Translations under genes and position numbers: made by a program
Shown: positions 19,825 to 31,245 of the stretch, piece by piece
Numbering within the stretch: position 1 is the first letter of the stretch
Layout: each line of letters begins with the position of its first letter
NCBI GenBank assembly: GCA_037962975.1
Contig: CM075670.1
Span: 147,626,501-147,690,500 of the forward strand
Source of the DNA: Clitoria ternatea
Lineage: Eukaryota > Streptophyta > Magnoliopsida > Fabales > Fabaceae
Reading direction: 5' to 3'
DNA: 64,000 nt
Notes under the pieces: model-generated
The model's database searches: none
Told to the model about the DNA's origin: nothing
Seen by the model: only the letters and a program-made list of their open reading frames with translations

Positions 19825-21467
19825 TTCAAAGATAAAAAATTGTAGGTAAGATAACTTGTGTGAGGTATGTTGTTTCAAATCTACAATAATACATAGACGG
19901 CTAGTTTTCAACAAAAATAAAACATATAATCGAGTAGTAGTTAAAAAAATATAACTAAACATTAATTATAAAAACATACAATAAAACATAAAAATTACAA
20001 ATAACAATTAACAAATTACAATGCAAATAAACATTAATTAACTAACCGAAAGACATTCTAAACTTTATATAATATTCCTAATCATACTTTTAAAAAATTA
20101 AAAAGCCAATATTTCTGTTTACAAATGAATTGGGTGTTGAATTGATTTCCAATAGTAAGATTAATTTTAAAAAATGGTAATATTAAAATTTTAAAAGAAA
20201 TGGTAACATTACTTTAAAAAACACGATAACATTAATTTAAAAAAAAAACAATAACACTAGTTTAGAAAAAAATGATAACATTAATTTTTTAATCAAATGA
20301 ATTGTTCAAATAAATATATGAATGGTGAAGATTATGAGTGTATCTTTAAATAGAACCCACATTTAGAAATTTAAAGAGTTGTTTGGTTAAATAACTCTAA
20401 AACAATACTAATTTTCAGATGAAATGCCTATATTTATAAAGATTATATAAACTCTCTATCAGCACCAAACAACTACTACTAAAGTTGCTCTAACATGACT
20501 AAAAAAATATAACATTAAACTCCATCCATGACTTACACTTGAGTTTGCTGAAAATATTAAATAATAAGACATCAATTAAATCCATCTAATTCAAACTGCA
20601 TTTTTACATTAAAAATTCAAACCACATTTAATAATATCAAATGACATGATAGATTAGAATTTAATAATCTGATCATATTACAAAATATTTTATTTTAAGA
20701 TCGTTTTAATCATGATGATACCTTTGTGTGAGAGGAGAGCGACATAGAGAGAGAATGTGCGCTTTGTTTTTCCAATTCCACAGCGAAATTCAAATGCAAC
20801 AATTAATTGGTACATTATTGGAGAATTCAGACTGAGTTAACTTGTTTGAAAATAACGCTTGGTCAAAAAATTCACCAGCTAGAATTAATGGCGAGATAAG
20901 CTCTAACTAGGCTGGCATTTGGAATTAAAGATCTTATATTTATATTTTATAAAAATCTTATATCTATATTTTATAAGAATCTTATATTTATAAATAAATT
21001 GAAATTTTGAATGATAGATTTAGAAATTTATAGAAATTAATGTTAGGTTAAAATTTAGAAATTTATAGTAAATTTTTAGAACCATTTTTATTTCCGGTGT
21101 TCATAAATTTTTATCATTTTTCGGAACTTTTTTTATTTTGTCTTCCAGGGTGAAAAACTTCTGCTCCCCCATAAAGTTAAATCACACAAATTAAGAAACC
21201 AATAATTAATATTCTTAGATTACAACATTTTTACATTTACTTTCCTATTTTATCCTTATCTTAAATTGTTTGGTTATTCCCTAGGTAAGGGTATAACATG
21301 AAAAAAAATAATAAATGAGTTCTTGAAATTCTAAAGAGACAGATAAAAAAGAACAAATGTTTTTTAGAATGGAGACAGATAAAAAAGAACGAAAGGAGTA
21401 CTACTTTTGCCAATTCCCAAGATAGATTGGAATCAAGTCAGAATAGTGAGAATGACCTTGGGTTTGA
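19825..21467. other. Noncoding AT-rich spacer with MITE-like piece
   Basis: No gene is visible. The left part is probably flanking sequence of the PIF/Harbinger element. Near 21330-21400 the word GACAGATAAAAAAGAAC occurs twice, followed by GAAAGGAGTA. CTCCCCCATAAAG occurs near 21163. This resembles a short MITE with CTCC-type ends, but the ends are too diverged to be sure. Confidence 0.4.
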
Positions 21468-22001
21468 CACTAGTGCAGAAAGAAGATATAAACACGGTTA
21501 AACTAGACCTTTAAACACAATTCTAAAACTGTGTTTATTTCGGTCGTGGTAATAGATAAGGGTTTTCAACTATGGTAACCGTGTTTAAAAATGTCCTTTA
21601 AGCATAGTTGTTCAAAAACGTGTTAAAAAGTATTCCATTTTAAACACGGTTATGACATTTAAACATGGTTATGTCATAATAGTGTTTAAAAGGGAAATTT
21701 AAACATGGATGTTACCATAACCAAATTTAAATATAGGGTTTTTTTAAAGCAGTTTGGTTTTATTGATTTCCTAAACCTGTAATGTTACACAAGTAGCATA
21801 ATAGATTACCATAACCCAACAAAGTATATTCATTACACAAATTAATGAAAACACATGATATTTAGATGATGAAGAAACTAAATCTATATACAATATGACT
21901 AAAATAAAACATAATTTAAATTCTATAGTTACATTGGAATCAAAGCATAAGAGCAACACTACTCATTCGCGTGACACCTCTACTCCTTCTAGCATTAGCA
22001 G
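21468..22001 (-). mobile_element. CACTA element terminus with subterminal repeats
   Basis: CACTAGTGCAGAAAG at 21468 is a typical CACTA terminal inverted repeat. Within the next ~270 bp the word AAACACGGTTA or its complement TAACCGTGTTT recurs several times (for example 21494, 21576, 21640 and a mutated copy at 21660). This fits the subterminal binding sites of En/Spm-type elements. The far part (about 21900-21995) on the minus strand has an RGVTRM-like word seen in plant CACTA accessory proteins, which is weak. It is probably the 3' end of the element whose transposase lies at 39600-42523, now separated by the Athila insertion. Confidence 0.7.
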
Positions 22002-22204
22002 TGAGGAAAGCATTAGTAGCTTGTTTCCCAAAGGAGGTGTAAGTTATTATACTTTTAGAAATTGCGAAAAGAAAGTATGATCGGTATTTAATAATTATAG
22101 CATGAATTAAGTTAAGGAAAAGTTAAGTGTGTTAAATAACAACTTGATTAGTTAAATAATCTGAGTATTTGCTTGAGGACAAGCAAGATTTAAGTTTGGG
22201 GATG
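22002..22204 (+). repeat. Athila 3' tail duplicated upstream of the 5' LTR
   Basis: These 203 bp are nearly identical to 37156-37358, the last internal segment before the 3' LTR, including the hairpin TTGCTTGAGGACAAGCAA (22169-22186) and purine tract AAGTTTGGGGA (22192-22202). A normal 5' LTR would be preceded by host DNA. Its presence means a tail-LTR-internal-LTR structure. Confidence 0.85.
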
Positions 22205-24092
22205 TGATAAGTCTTGAAAAGACTTAATTATTCCACCTTTTATTTAACATAATTTATTAAGTATTGTTTAGTTTTGACTATATGATTTAATGATTTGTTA
22301 ATAATTCGTGTTTTAGTTATTTATTTCAAAAGTGCTTTACTTTTGTAAGAAAACGATTGAAAACATTAATAAATCTAGAGGTTATTACTATTTATAAATT
22401 TACTCAGCAGCCAGCATACAAATGCTAGGCAATTAGTTGTTTATTGGTGCAGGAACAGGGCGTACTCGAGAGAAGAAGACAAATCCGAGGAAAAATTACA
22501 AAAATCCAAGTGAGAAAGCATCAAGCCGAGCGAGAATTTACAAATCCGAGTGAGTCTTCGTACATCCGACTGAAAGGAGTCCAAAAGACCGACTGAGCGA
22601 GACTTCCCAAAAGGTTGACTGAAAAGAATTAACGAAAAGATGACTGCAAAGATTTCTAAGATACCGACTCCAAAAGAAAACAAGGAACCGATTGAAAATA
22701 AATAGAAAAATCCGAGCGTCCATTTCAGAAATGCTAATTGAAAAGACAATTCGCTTAAGCGATAGACAAATTCGCTTAGGCGAGGGTCAAAGTTCGCTCA
22801 AGCGTGACCTCAAAAACATCATTCATTCGCCCAAGCTTCGCCATAACGATTAAGCGAGAAAGCAACACTGCAGTGCAATCCCGAGCTCGCTCAAGCGAGA
22901 GTTTAACCCGTTCAAGCGAGAACCCGGTTGCTGAAGCGTAGAGGAAACACTATTCCTTTCCTCCAACAACATACTCGGCGCAGTGCTGTTTCCACTTCCA
23001 TTGCCTTCTCTTCTACTGCTGCACCCTTAGTAACTTAAATAGTAAGATGTTAATTAGCTGGTGCTGTGCTGTAAATTAGCTAAGGATGAGCTGGATCTTG
23101 TTAAGAGCTGAGCTGTAATTAGTTGATCACTCTGTAAACTGTGTAACTAGTTAGTTTAGTCGTTAACTTAAGTTTCCTAAGTTATCAGTTAAGTTAGTTA
23201 GTTAGGTAGAAACATATAGGTTGTACATATTCTGTAAGAACAGAGAACAGAGACAGATACATAGAATACAATTCATTCACAACTTTGTACATCTCACTAC
23301 GCAACTTTCTCTCTCTAAATCCTCTCCTCCATGACGTTCCACAATCCTTCGATGGAACCAAAGTCAATGGAGTTCTAATCCCCTGAGGTTGGGATTGCGA
23401 AGGTTAACAATGGAGTCTTGAAGCTGTGAGCGAGGAAATCGACTTCTAGATCCTAAGGCGAACAAGCTGAGGAGTGGAGCAGAATCGCTGGATTGACAAA
23501 TCCAGAACTGATGAAGAACTTCGCCAGTGAGGAATCATGGTTGAAGCTTAGGTAACTTCCAGCTTTCTAACTAGTTCAGGCCTAATCAATTTAGGTGAAT
23601 AGTTAGAGTTCAACCTCCAATTTCACATTAGATTCTTAGGTTAATTGAGCACTTAAGGAATTAAGGTTCGATGCTTAAGGATTAGTGTTTTTCACCTAAG
23701 GAATTAGGGAATAACCACAAGCGGATTGTCCTCTGGATTATGGAGTTTGATTATACTTTAATTGCATGTTTCTTGGTGAATTGTGAACCGAAACAATCCT
23801 GACTTGTTTTCTATTAATCATCTTTCACATTTCATTTTAACTCTGTTTCTGAAAATACAAAAACAACTATAAAATACAAAAACAACCAAAAACCGAATGA
23901 AATTCATGTATTTTCTGTTGGTTCAGCTTGTACTAGTCCAAGATTGAGGTACTTACCACAATCCCTGTGGGACGATCAAATATTCTACAATTTTAACGAC
24001 TGGTGCGCTTGCCAAAGTATAAATCCGAGAGTCATATTTTGTTTTTACTAAGATTTTCACCACCACGTTAATGGCTCGGGATTTTAGCATCA
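22205..24092 (+). repeat. Athila 5' LTR
   Basis: 1,888 bp from TGATAAGTC to TTTAGCATCA. It carries CCGAGTG-related words near 22490-22560 and a cluster of CTCGCTCAAGCGAG-like palindromes at 22750-22940. The copy at 37359 is very similar, so insertion is comparatively young or the copies have been homogenised. One visible difference is CATATAGG here against CATATATATAGG near 38367. Confidence 0.9.
22750..22940. repeat. Palindrome cluster in Athila LTR
   Basis: CTCGCTYAAGCGAG-like motifs start at 22750, 22771, 22793, 22826, about 22847, 22886, 22907 and about 22926. Neighbouring steps are 21, 22, 33, about 20, about 40, 21 and about 19. The right LTR repeats the cluster from about 37904. It is the same motif as in the Tekay LTR, although the elements belong to different lineages. 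Confidence 0.85.
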
Positions 24093-24098
24093 AGTTAA

Positions 24099-24115
24099 TG
24101 GCGCCGTTGCCGGGG
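24099..24115 (+). other. Primer-binding site, Athila type
   Basis: TGGCGCCGTTGCCGGGG follows the LTR after a 6-base spacer. This is the usual Athila primer site; I recall it as tRNA-Asp type. Confidence 0.85.
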
Positions 24116-24272
24116 ATTGTTGAGTAATATCAACAATCCTTGGACTGGTACTAGACTGAACCGTTTACTTTGTTTGCATTTAGTACGTAGTTTCAATTTT
24201 GTTTGTAGTAGTTGATATTTTCGTGTGGCTATAGTCGTAGCTGTGAATTGTCCTTTGTTTGATATTTGTTGT

Positions 24273-26093
24273 ATGCAGTCAAGAAGCAGAGGAGAGCCTT
24301 TCTTCTTTGATCCTGACATCGATTTGTTAGAACGTAAACTGAGAAAAGAGAAAAAGCAAAAAGAACAGAAAGAAATGGAACAAAGGAGAGTTACATTAGG
24401 TGACTACTCCAGGCCGACTGAAGAAGGATCGCAATCTAGCATCCTTAGGCCACCAATTTCAGCAAATAACTTTGAACTTAAACCAGCTCTACTGCAGTTA
24501 GTAAGAAATGAACAGTTCGGAGGAAGTGAGGTTGAGGATCCAAATTTGCATCTAGCAACCTTCCTCCAAATTTGTGACACAGTAAAAATGAACGGAGTCC
24601 TTGATGAGGCAATCCGACTGAGATTGTTCCCATTTTCTCTAAGGGACCGAGCAAAAGCCTGGTTGCAGAGTCATCCGAGAGGCAGTATTTCCACCTGGGA
24701 GGACTTGCAAAGAAAATTTTTGCTTAAATATTTTCCTCCTTCTAAATATGCAAAGTTACGCAATGAAATCACATGTTTCCAGTAAAGAGAAGGTGAGTCT
24801 TTGATGGAAGCATGGGATCGGTATAAAGAGAGCTTGAGGAGATGTCCTCATCATCAGATTTCTGATGTGCAACAGGTAACTATTTTCTATAATGGTGTCA
24901 GGCCAGCTACCAGGGTCCTGATTGATGCCTCAGCTGGAGGTTCATTAACAACAAAAACTGTAGAAGAAGCCATAGAGCTAATTGACGTAATGGCTTCTAA
25001 TGAATGTCTGATTAGTGAAAGGAGCCAAGTCCCTAGGAGAGGGATATTAGAACTAGAAGCACAAGATGCTTATCTGGCTCAGAGTAAACTGATGACTCAG
25101 GCTTTGGAGAAACTAAGCATACAGATTTCAGAACTCCAAAAGCCGAGTCAAGTTTCTATGATAAAGTGTGACTTTTGTGGTGGAGACCATGAGAATGGAA
25201 TGTGTGATCCAAATGTGCCTTCCGAGCAAGTGAATTATATGGGGCAGCAACAATATCAAAGGAATTATCCTTCTAATTCTTTTAATCCTAATTACAGGAA
25301 TCACCCCAATTTTTCTTGGCAGAAAGGTCCACATTTGAATCAGAACATCCCACCAAATCAACCCACAAATAGACCACAACAACCCTCTCAACCTCCTGCT
25401 AAAGAGAAGTCAGAACTTGAGAATGTACTTTCTCAGTTCATTCAGGCCACTCAGGCCAGTTTCAAAAATCAGGAAGCGTCCATAAGAAATTTAGAAAATC
25501 AAGTAGGACAGCTTTCTAAGCAATTAGCTGAGAGGCAAGCAGGGAATTTCCCTGGAGATACCGAGGTAAATCCAAGGGAACATTGCAAGGCTATAATCAC
25601 TAGGAGTGGAAAAATTATTTCTCCATCTCCGAGTCAGGAAATAAGCTCAGAAAAAGATAAAGAAAAAGAAATAGTGCAGGAAACCGAGCAGGTTAACAAT
25701 AAAGCTGAAAATGAAAATGAAACAGAAAAAGAAAAAGAAAATAAAGTCCACCAAAAGAAAAAGAAAAAGGTTGATCTGATTCTGGAGGAAGCTTCTAAGC
25801 TGACTCCTGAAAAACTGAGAAATGCTCCATTTCCACACAGGTTTAAAAAGCAAATAGAAGAGCAGAAGTTTGCTAGGTTCTTAGATGTATTCAAGAAACT
25901 CCACATAAATATCCCTTTTGCCGAGGCATTGCAGGAGATGCCTTCTTATGCAAAATTTTTGAAAGAACTATTGTCTAAGAAAAGGAAGCTTAAGGGGGAT
26001 AAAATGATTGCTCTCACTCAGGAGTGCAGTGCAATCATTCAAAAGAAACTTCCTCAAAAGTTAGAAGATCCTGGATCTTTTACAATACCGTGA
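24273..26093 (+). pseudogene. Athila gag
   Basis: The likely start is ATG 24273 (MQSRSRGEPF). Residues 70-170 form the gag capsid-like domain (LRLFPFSLRDRAKAWL, WEDLQRKFLLKYFP). One in-frame TAA at 24783-24785 splits it, and the same frame continues through MEAWDRYKESLRRCPHH, a Cys-rich CDFCGGDHENGMC segment near 25165, a Gln/Asn/Pro-rich linker and a long charged Glu/Lys region to the TGA at 26091. The product would form the virus-like particle. Apart from the two stops it is well preserved. Confidence 0.85.
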
Positions 26094-27374
26094 GCAATTG
26101 GGGATATTCATGTAGGAAGTGCTCTCTGTGATCTAGGAGCCAGTATAAATCTAATGCCTCTATCTTTGATGAAACAACTGGGAATTAATAACCTTCAACA
26201 AACTCGCATGTCTTTGCAGTTGGCTGACAGATCTATTAAATATCCCCAAGGGATGCTGGAAGATTTGTTAGTTAAAGTAGATAAGTTTATCTTCCCAGTA
26301 GATTTCATAGTATTGGATATAGAGGCTGACGAGAGATTCCTTTAATCTTAGGTAGACCCTTCCTAGCTACTGGCAGAGCATTAATTGATGTAGAAAAGGG
26401 TGAACTTATGTCGAGAGTTCAGGAGGAGCAGGTAACCTTTAATGTCTTCAATTCCATGAAACATCCGACTGAAAGGATGGATTGCTTAATGATTGAAGAA
26501 GTTAAAAGTTACCACACTCCAATGCTTTTAAAAACTGAGGAAGAGGCCTTACGAACTTTTTTAGAGGATGACTTTGACTCCGAGACTAAGGAGTTAAATG
26601 ACTCTCACTGGAAATACTGAGCCTATTGGAAGTATTAGAAGTAGGTGATTTTGAAAAAGAAAAGAAAAATAATTTGAAAATTACTGAAGCTGAGAAAGGA
26701 AAGGAATTTTCTGAAGAAAAATGTGATTTAAAACCTTTACCTTCTCATCTGAAATATGTTTTCCTGAGAGAAGACGACACACATCCTGTCATTATTAATG
26801 TCGACTTAAGCGATGAGGATGTGGATAAACTAATTGGGGTATTAAAGGCACATGAATCTGCGATTAGCTGGAATATTTCTGACTTGAAGGGAATCAGTCC
26901 ATCATTTTGTATGCATAAAATTCTGATGGAAGATGATTATTCCCCTCTAGTACAGCCACAACGCAGATTGAACCCCATAATGAAAGAGGCAGTCAGGAAA
27001 GAGGTGGTCAAGCTTCTTGATGCAGGAATCATTTATCCTATCTCAGACAGCGCTTGGATCAGTCTAGTCCAAGTGGTGCCCAAGAAAGGAGGAATGACAA
27101 CTGTTAAAAATGAAAAAGGTGAAGTCATAGCTGCTAGACCGACCACAGGATGGAGAATGTGTATAGACTATAGAAGGTTGAATGACTTCACTCGGAAAGA
27201 CCACTTTCCTTTTCCATTCGTTGACTAAATGCTTGAGAGGCTGTCGGGTCATGAGTACTACTGTTTCCTTGATGGTTACTCGGGTTATAACCAAATTGTG
27301 GTTGACCCAAAAGATCAAGAGAAGACAGCTTTCACCTGTCCATACGGAATATTTGCTTACAGGCGCATGCCGTT
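26094..27374 (+). pseudogene. Athila pol, protease and RT N-terminal part
   Basis: In frame with gag, the protease has CDLGASINLMPLS (active-site Asp near 26131) and then a frameshift near 26335 within the DIEADE...PLILGRPFL region. A second shift lies near 26620. RT begins near 26900 (RRLNPIMKEAVRKEV, WISLVQVVPKKGG, WRMCIDYRRLND), has a TAA at 27226-27228 and continues with YCFLDGYSGYNQI and YRRMPF until the inserted solo LTR. CCGTT at 27370-27374 is the left duplication. Confidence 0.85.
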
Positions 27375-27874
27375 TGTGACATCCCGTATAATTTTCTGAA
27401 TAACTTTTTTTGCATTTTTAAAAGATCTTTTTAAAATTCATAAATTAAAATCAGAGTTCACATAAAGGTCGATAATAGCGGAATGTTATCATGCATACTA
27501 GTCGTAAATAATAAAATTCATGAAATATTTGCATAGCGGAAACGATTTAGAAAATAACAGTACATAACATGATGTATTTATTACAAATCATAAAATTAGA
27601 ATAAATTTGAAATCCAAGCAATAGTTCACATAGGCATCAACCATAGCATCACTCTTCATTCTGGGTGGCATTCACTGTAAAAATTAATGTAAGAGTGAGA
27701 CAGAATATAGAATAAATATAAAATAAATAAAATTGCACAAACACAATCAATAGTACATAATGATATGATGAATATACCAAACAAGTTCATTTAATAAGTC
27801 TTTAATTAGTCAAATGATGTCATGCTGGATCCATTTGGTTTGGTAGAAATACTACAGTAAAAGGTCTCATAGAG

Positions 27875-28027
27875 ACACCGGTAGGAATTAATACAGTCAT
27901 GGATCCCTACAGCCCCATGACCAACACATCGGTAGAAATTAATACAGTCATGGATCCCTACAGCCCCATAACCAACACATTGGTAGGAATTAATACAGTT
28001 ATGGATCCCTACAGCCCCATGACCCTC
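27875..28027. repeat. 51-bp tandem repeat, three units
   Basis: Units start at 27875, 27926 and 27977. Each contains GGTAGGAATTAATACAGTC-like sequence followed by ATGGATCCCTACAGCCCC. They differ at only a few positions, so the expansion is fairly young. Confidence 0.95.
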
Positions 28028-28202
28028 ATAACAAAATTAGGGCTTTAACTCATAGAGAAAATATCCTTTTCATTCATAATAACCGTTATAATTAAGTTTC
28101 AGCATTTCCAATAGCAACATACTCTAGTACATCAGCCATAACTTGAACAAATCAAATCCTTTTTAGGTGATTCCACTTGCTGTAGTTCATTAATCGAATT
28201 AC

Positions 28203-29300
28203 CTACAACTTTCATGAAGAACATAATTTCAAATTCCAAACACAAATACCACTTATTCATGAAATACCACACTGCCTCAAGGTGAGTTTTCAAAACGTAC
28301 ATATATTAGTAATTTGAACGTTTCTGGAGCTACAAAAATGATTTTGGCATGAAACCAGTTCTAAATTATTCTCAACACAATTATCTACAACTTTCATGAA
28401 TACACCAACCACTAATTCGCACCACAAAATTCCCAGTTTTAAAAATAAGATTCGGATTTCATAGTTAACAGAATCACAGCTTGTACATACTTCAGTATTG
28501 TAAGTATAACTTGAGCTACAAAAATCATTTTGACTTGAAACCACTTTCTACAGATCCATAACACAAATATATACAACTTTCATGCAGACATCAAAGTCTA
28601 AAAACGTATGTACAATTCCCAGAATATTCATATATGCACAAAACACAAGATAAGTATTTCAATCGGACATGCTGTAGTATTTTAATCATAAATCATGCTA
28701 TACATATCCAATTCAGTCAGTTCAGGTTTCAAAATTCACATAACAAGAAGATCTACAACTTTGATGAAGACACCGATCACTAATTCTCACCCCAAAATTC
28801 CCAGTTTTTAAAAATAAAATACGTATCTCAAGTTAACAGATTTATAGCTTGAACATACTTTAGTATTTTAAGCATATATAGAGTTACAAACATGTTTTTA
28901 ACTCAAAACCACTGTAGATCCCTAACATAAATATCTACAACTTTCATGAAGAAACCAAAGGCTGATTATGCTTGTAAAATTCCCAGAATATCAATATATA
29001 CACAGAATATAGAACAAATATTCCACTCGGACATGCTGTAGTATTTTGGCTATAAATTTTGCTATACATATTAAAATTAATTGATTCAGGTCTCAAAACT
29101 CAGATAACAAAAAGATCTACAACTTTCATGAAGAAGTCAGAATCAAATTCACACGTTTTCAATTTCAAAACTGAGCAAAAAGATACGAAATTAAAACTGG
29201 AATCCTAGAACAGCATACAACTCTACCCATTTCATAGTTATTCACAACCCTGTCCCCTCTTACTTGGTTTGCCGACTGGAAATGGCTTCCTGATTGTCCT
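28203..29300. repeat. ~182-bp tandem repeat with A-B higher order
   Basis: The anchor CTACAACTTTCATGAAGA (or a close variant) starts at 28203, 28385, 28571, 28753, 28935 and 29117, so steps are 182, 186, 182, 182 and 182. The second and fourth units share one body (CACTAATTC, CCCAGTTTT). The third and fifth share another (CGGACATGCTGTAGTATTTT). This gives a ~365-bp dimer. The first and last units are partial matches. Confidence 0.9.
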
Positions 29301-29624
29301 CCTGGCTTCTGTTCGAAGGGTCTTGAGGAAGGAAAGTAAATAAGAGGTAGAAGGTTCACTATCTTTTCTGTTTCTAAGAGTTTCAGAAGGGATAGTGCTT
29401 TGTTTAATAATGCAAGGCAGTGGGAGACAAGCTCCTTGTGAGTGGATCGTAGTGCTGTTAGTGGAGATAATGGGAATTAAAATAAGAAAGTGGGCTTATA
29501 ATGGTCCACTTCTGGCCGTCCTACACACTAGGGGTGAATAATGGGTTTAGATGCATTAAAATATGCATAAGAGACAAGAAAGGAGTCAAAAAGTTACTCC
29601 TGCACTGAATACCGACTGGAATTT

Positions 29625-31066
29625 CACTCGGTTAGCCTCTAATCTGACTGGAATTCCTCTCGGTTAGTCTCTGAGCTAACTGGAAACTTCTTCCGAGTCC
29701 AACTGAGGAGAATTCATCAGTCTCCTCTTTCAAAACTACTTCACCCAGAAGGGAAACCACTCGGAAATGTTTTTGCTTGAACACTTGGTTGGATTTTCAT
29801 CCCTTGGAGATGACTCAGTCGGATCATTCAGTACTGATACCTCCCATTCAGTTTTCATTTGGTTAAATCATCCCAGACCGACTCCACAATCGTTCGGTCT
29901 GTCACTCGACTAATTGTTTCCAAAACCGACTCATATTGCTCGGTCAAATCAATCAAAGCCAACTCATCTCTCACTGATATTCCACTCGGTAGCATTATTA
30001 CAAATCCGACTCTTCTTTCGCCTAGTTTTTCACTCGGCATAATTGATCCAAACTTAGTCATTCTTCACCGTCTTTTTACTCGGCAATTACTCTAAAACCG
30101 ACCATCACTCTATTGGTTTTCCACTCAGAATTATACTCGGCTATTCATTCCTTAGTAACACAGACTAATCTTCCTCGAAATACTTTTCACTCGAAATCCT
30201 CTAAGGCCTTCACCACTCGGAAAGGAGCCATATGCATAAGCCTCACTCGAAATGTTACACAACTCTGATTCCTCTCTCGGAAGCATCTCACTCTTTCTTA
30301 CACTCGGAAGTATTTCAACTTACTTCACTTGGAATTTTGCTACCCAAAAGATCTTGTTCTGAAGAGTACTTTTAAATCAAAGGTCTCCAGTCAGAAGTAT
30401 TTTACTCGAAATTCTCTCTCTCATAAACTTCCACTTGGATTTTCCTTACTCAAAAACGTCTTACTCGGACAAGCCTCTCTTCACTCGGGAATGTTTCTCT
30501 CATACACGCTTCACTCGGAAATGTATGAGGCCAGGACTTCCTTCCCTCAGAAGTATTTTCTTCAGTCATATTTCACTCAGAAACAATTTTCCTTTGTACT
30601 CCTCTCGGAAAATGTGGCACTCAGGGAATTTTCATTCAAAAAATTAAAACGCTTAACAATGCATGACTCAGAATTGAGTTTTTAGAAAATACTCGACTAG
30701 GAAATGAGTCCTTTAAAGATGATTGGCTCGAAAATGAATCATCTGAAGATATTTAACTCAGAAATAAGTCTTTCTAAGCAATTTGACTCAGCAGTGAGTC
30801 ACCCCAAGGTCAGCCACTCGGATCCTTTCACTCAGTATCAGTCCCACTCCACTCAGAAGTGCCTCAGACAAGGATTCCACTCGGAATAAACCCTCTCGGC
30901 CATGTTCCACTCGGAAAACGCAACGTTCACTCGGAATTTCTCTTAGTCACTCGAAATTTTCCTTTTTCACTCAGAATTTCCATTCTTCACTCAGAATTTT
31001 CATTCTTCATTCGGAACAGAGTCCCTTTTTCACTCGGACAGTTCTTTCTAAGGCATTTTCACTCGG
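29625..31066 (-). repeat. CACTCGG (minus: CCGAGTG) array in reversed LTR
   Basis: Dozens of CACTCGG words and one-base variants occur. At 30908, 30928, 30948, 30968, 30988 and 31008 they are exactly 20 bp apart, each followed by an AATTT/pyrimidine stretch. Elsewhere spacing is looser. Read along the LTR's own direction the motif is CCGAGTG, as in the LTR at 60245-64000. Confidence 0.9.
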
Positions 31067-31245
31067 AAAATGGATCTTATCAATAAAGATCTATATAATT
31101 TCTATAATTACACCCAAAAATGAAATCTTTGAAGTATGATAAACTATCCATAGAGTGTTTTATTCATTGATTAACACTTATAGACCTTCTATACCTCATA
31201 ATTTACAAAATGGGACTATTATTAAAAACAGGATGTTACACCGTT

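Larger units (their letters stand above)
27375..31240 (-). mobile_element. 3.9-kb solo LTR in reverse orientation
   Basis: The ends are TGTGACATCC and GGATGTTACA, almost perfect inverted repeats, flanked by CCGTT at 27370-27374 and 31241-31245. It exactly splits the Athila RT between MPF and GLCNAP. On the minus strand it starts TGTAACATCC and ends GGGATGTCACA, the Tekay-type LTR pattern. It contains a 51-bp repeat (27875-28027), a ~182-bp tandem array (28203-29300) and a CACTCGG array (29625-31066). No internal domain is present. Confidence 0.9.

Noticed and set aside
22441..22749. 102-aa minus-strand frame, repeated at 37595-37903
   Set aside because: It is present in both Athila LTRs because the LTRs are copies. 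It is antisense to the element and has no known domain.
28290..28544. 84-aa minus-strand frame with internal repeats
   Set aside because: It is a translation of the ~182-bp tandem units and not a gene.
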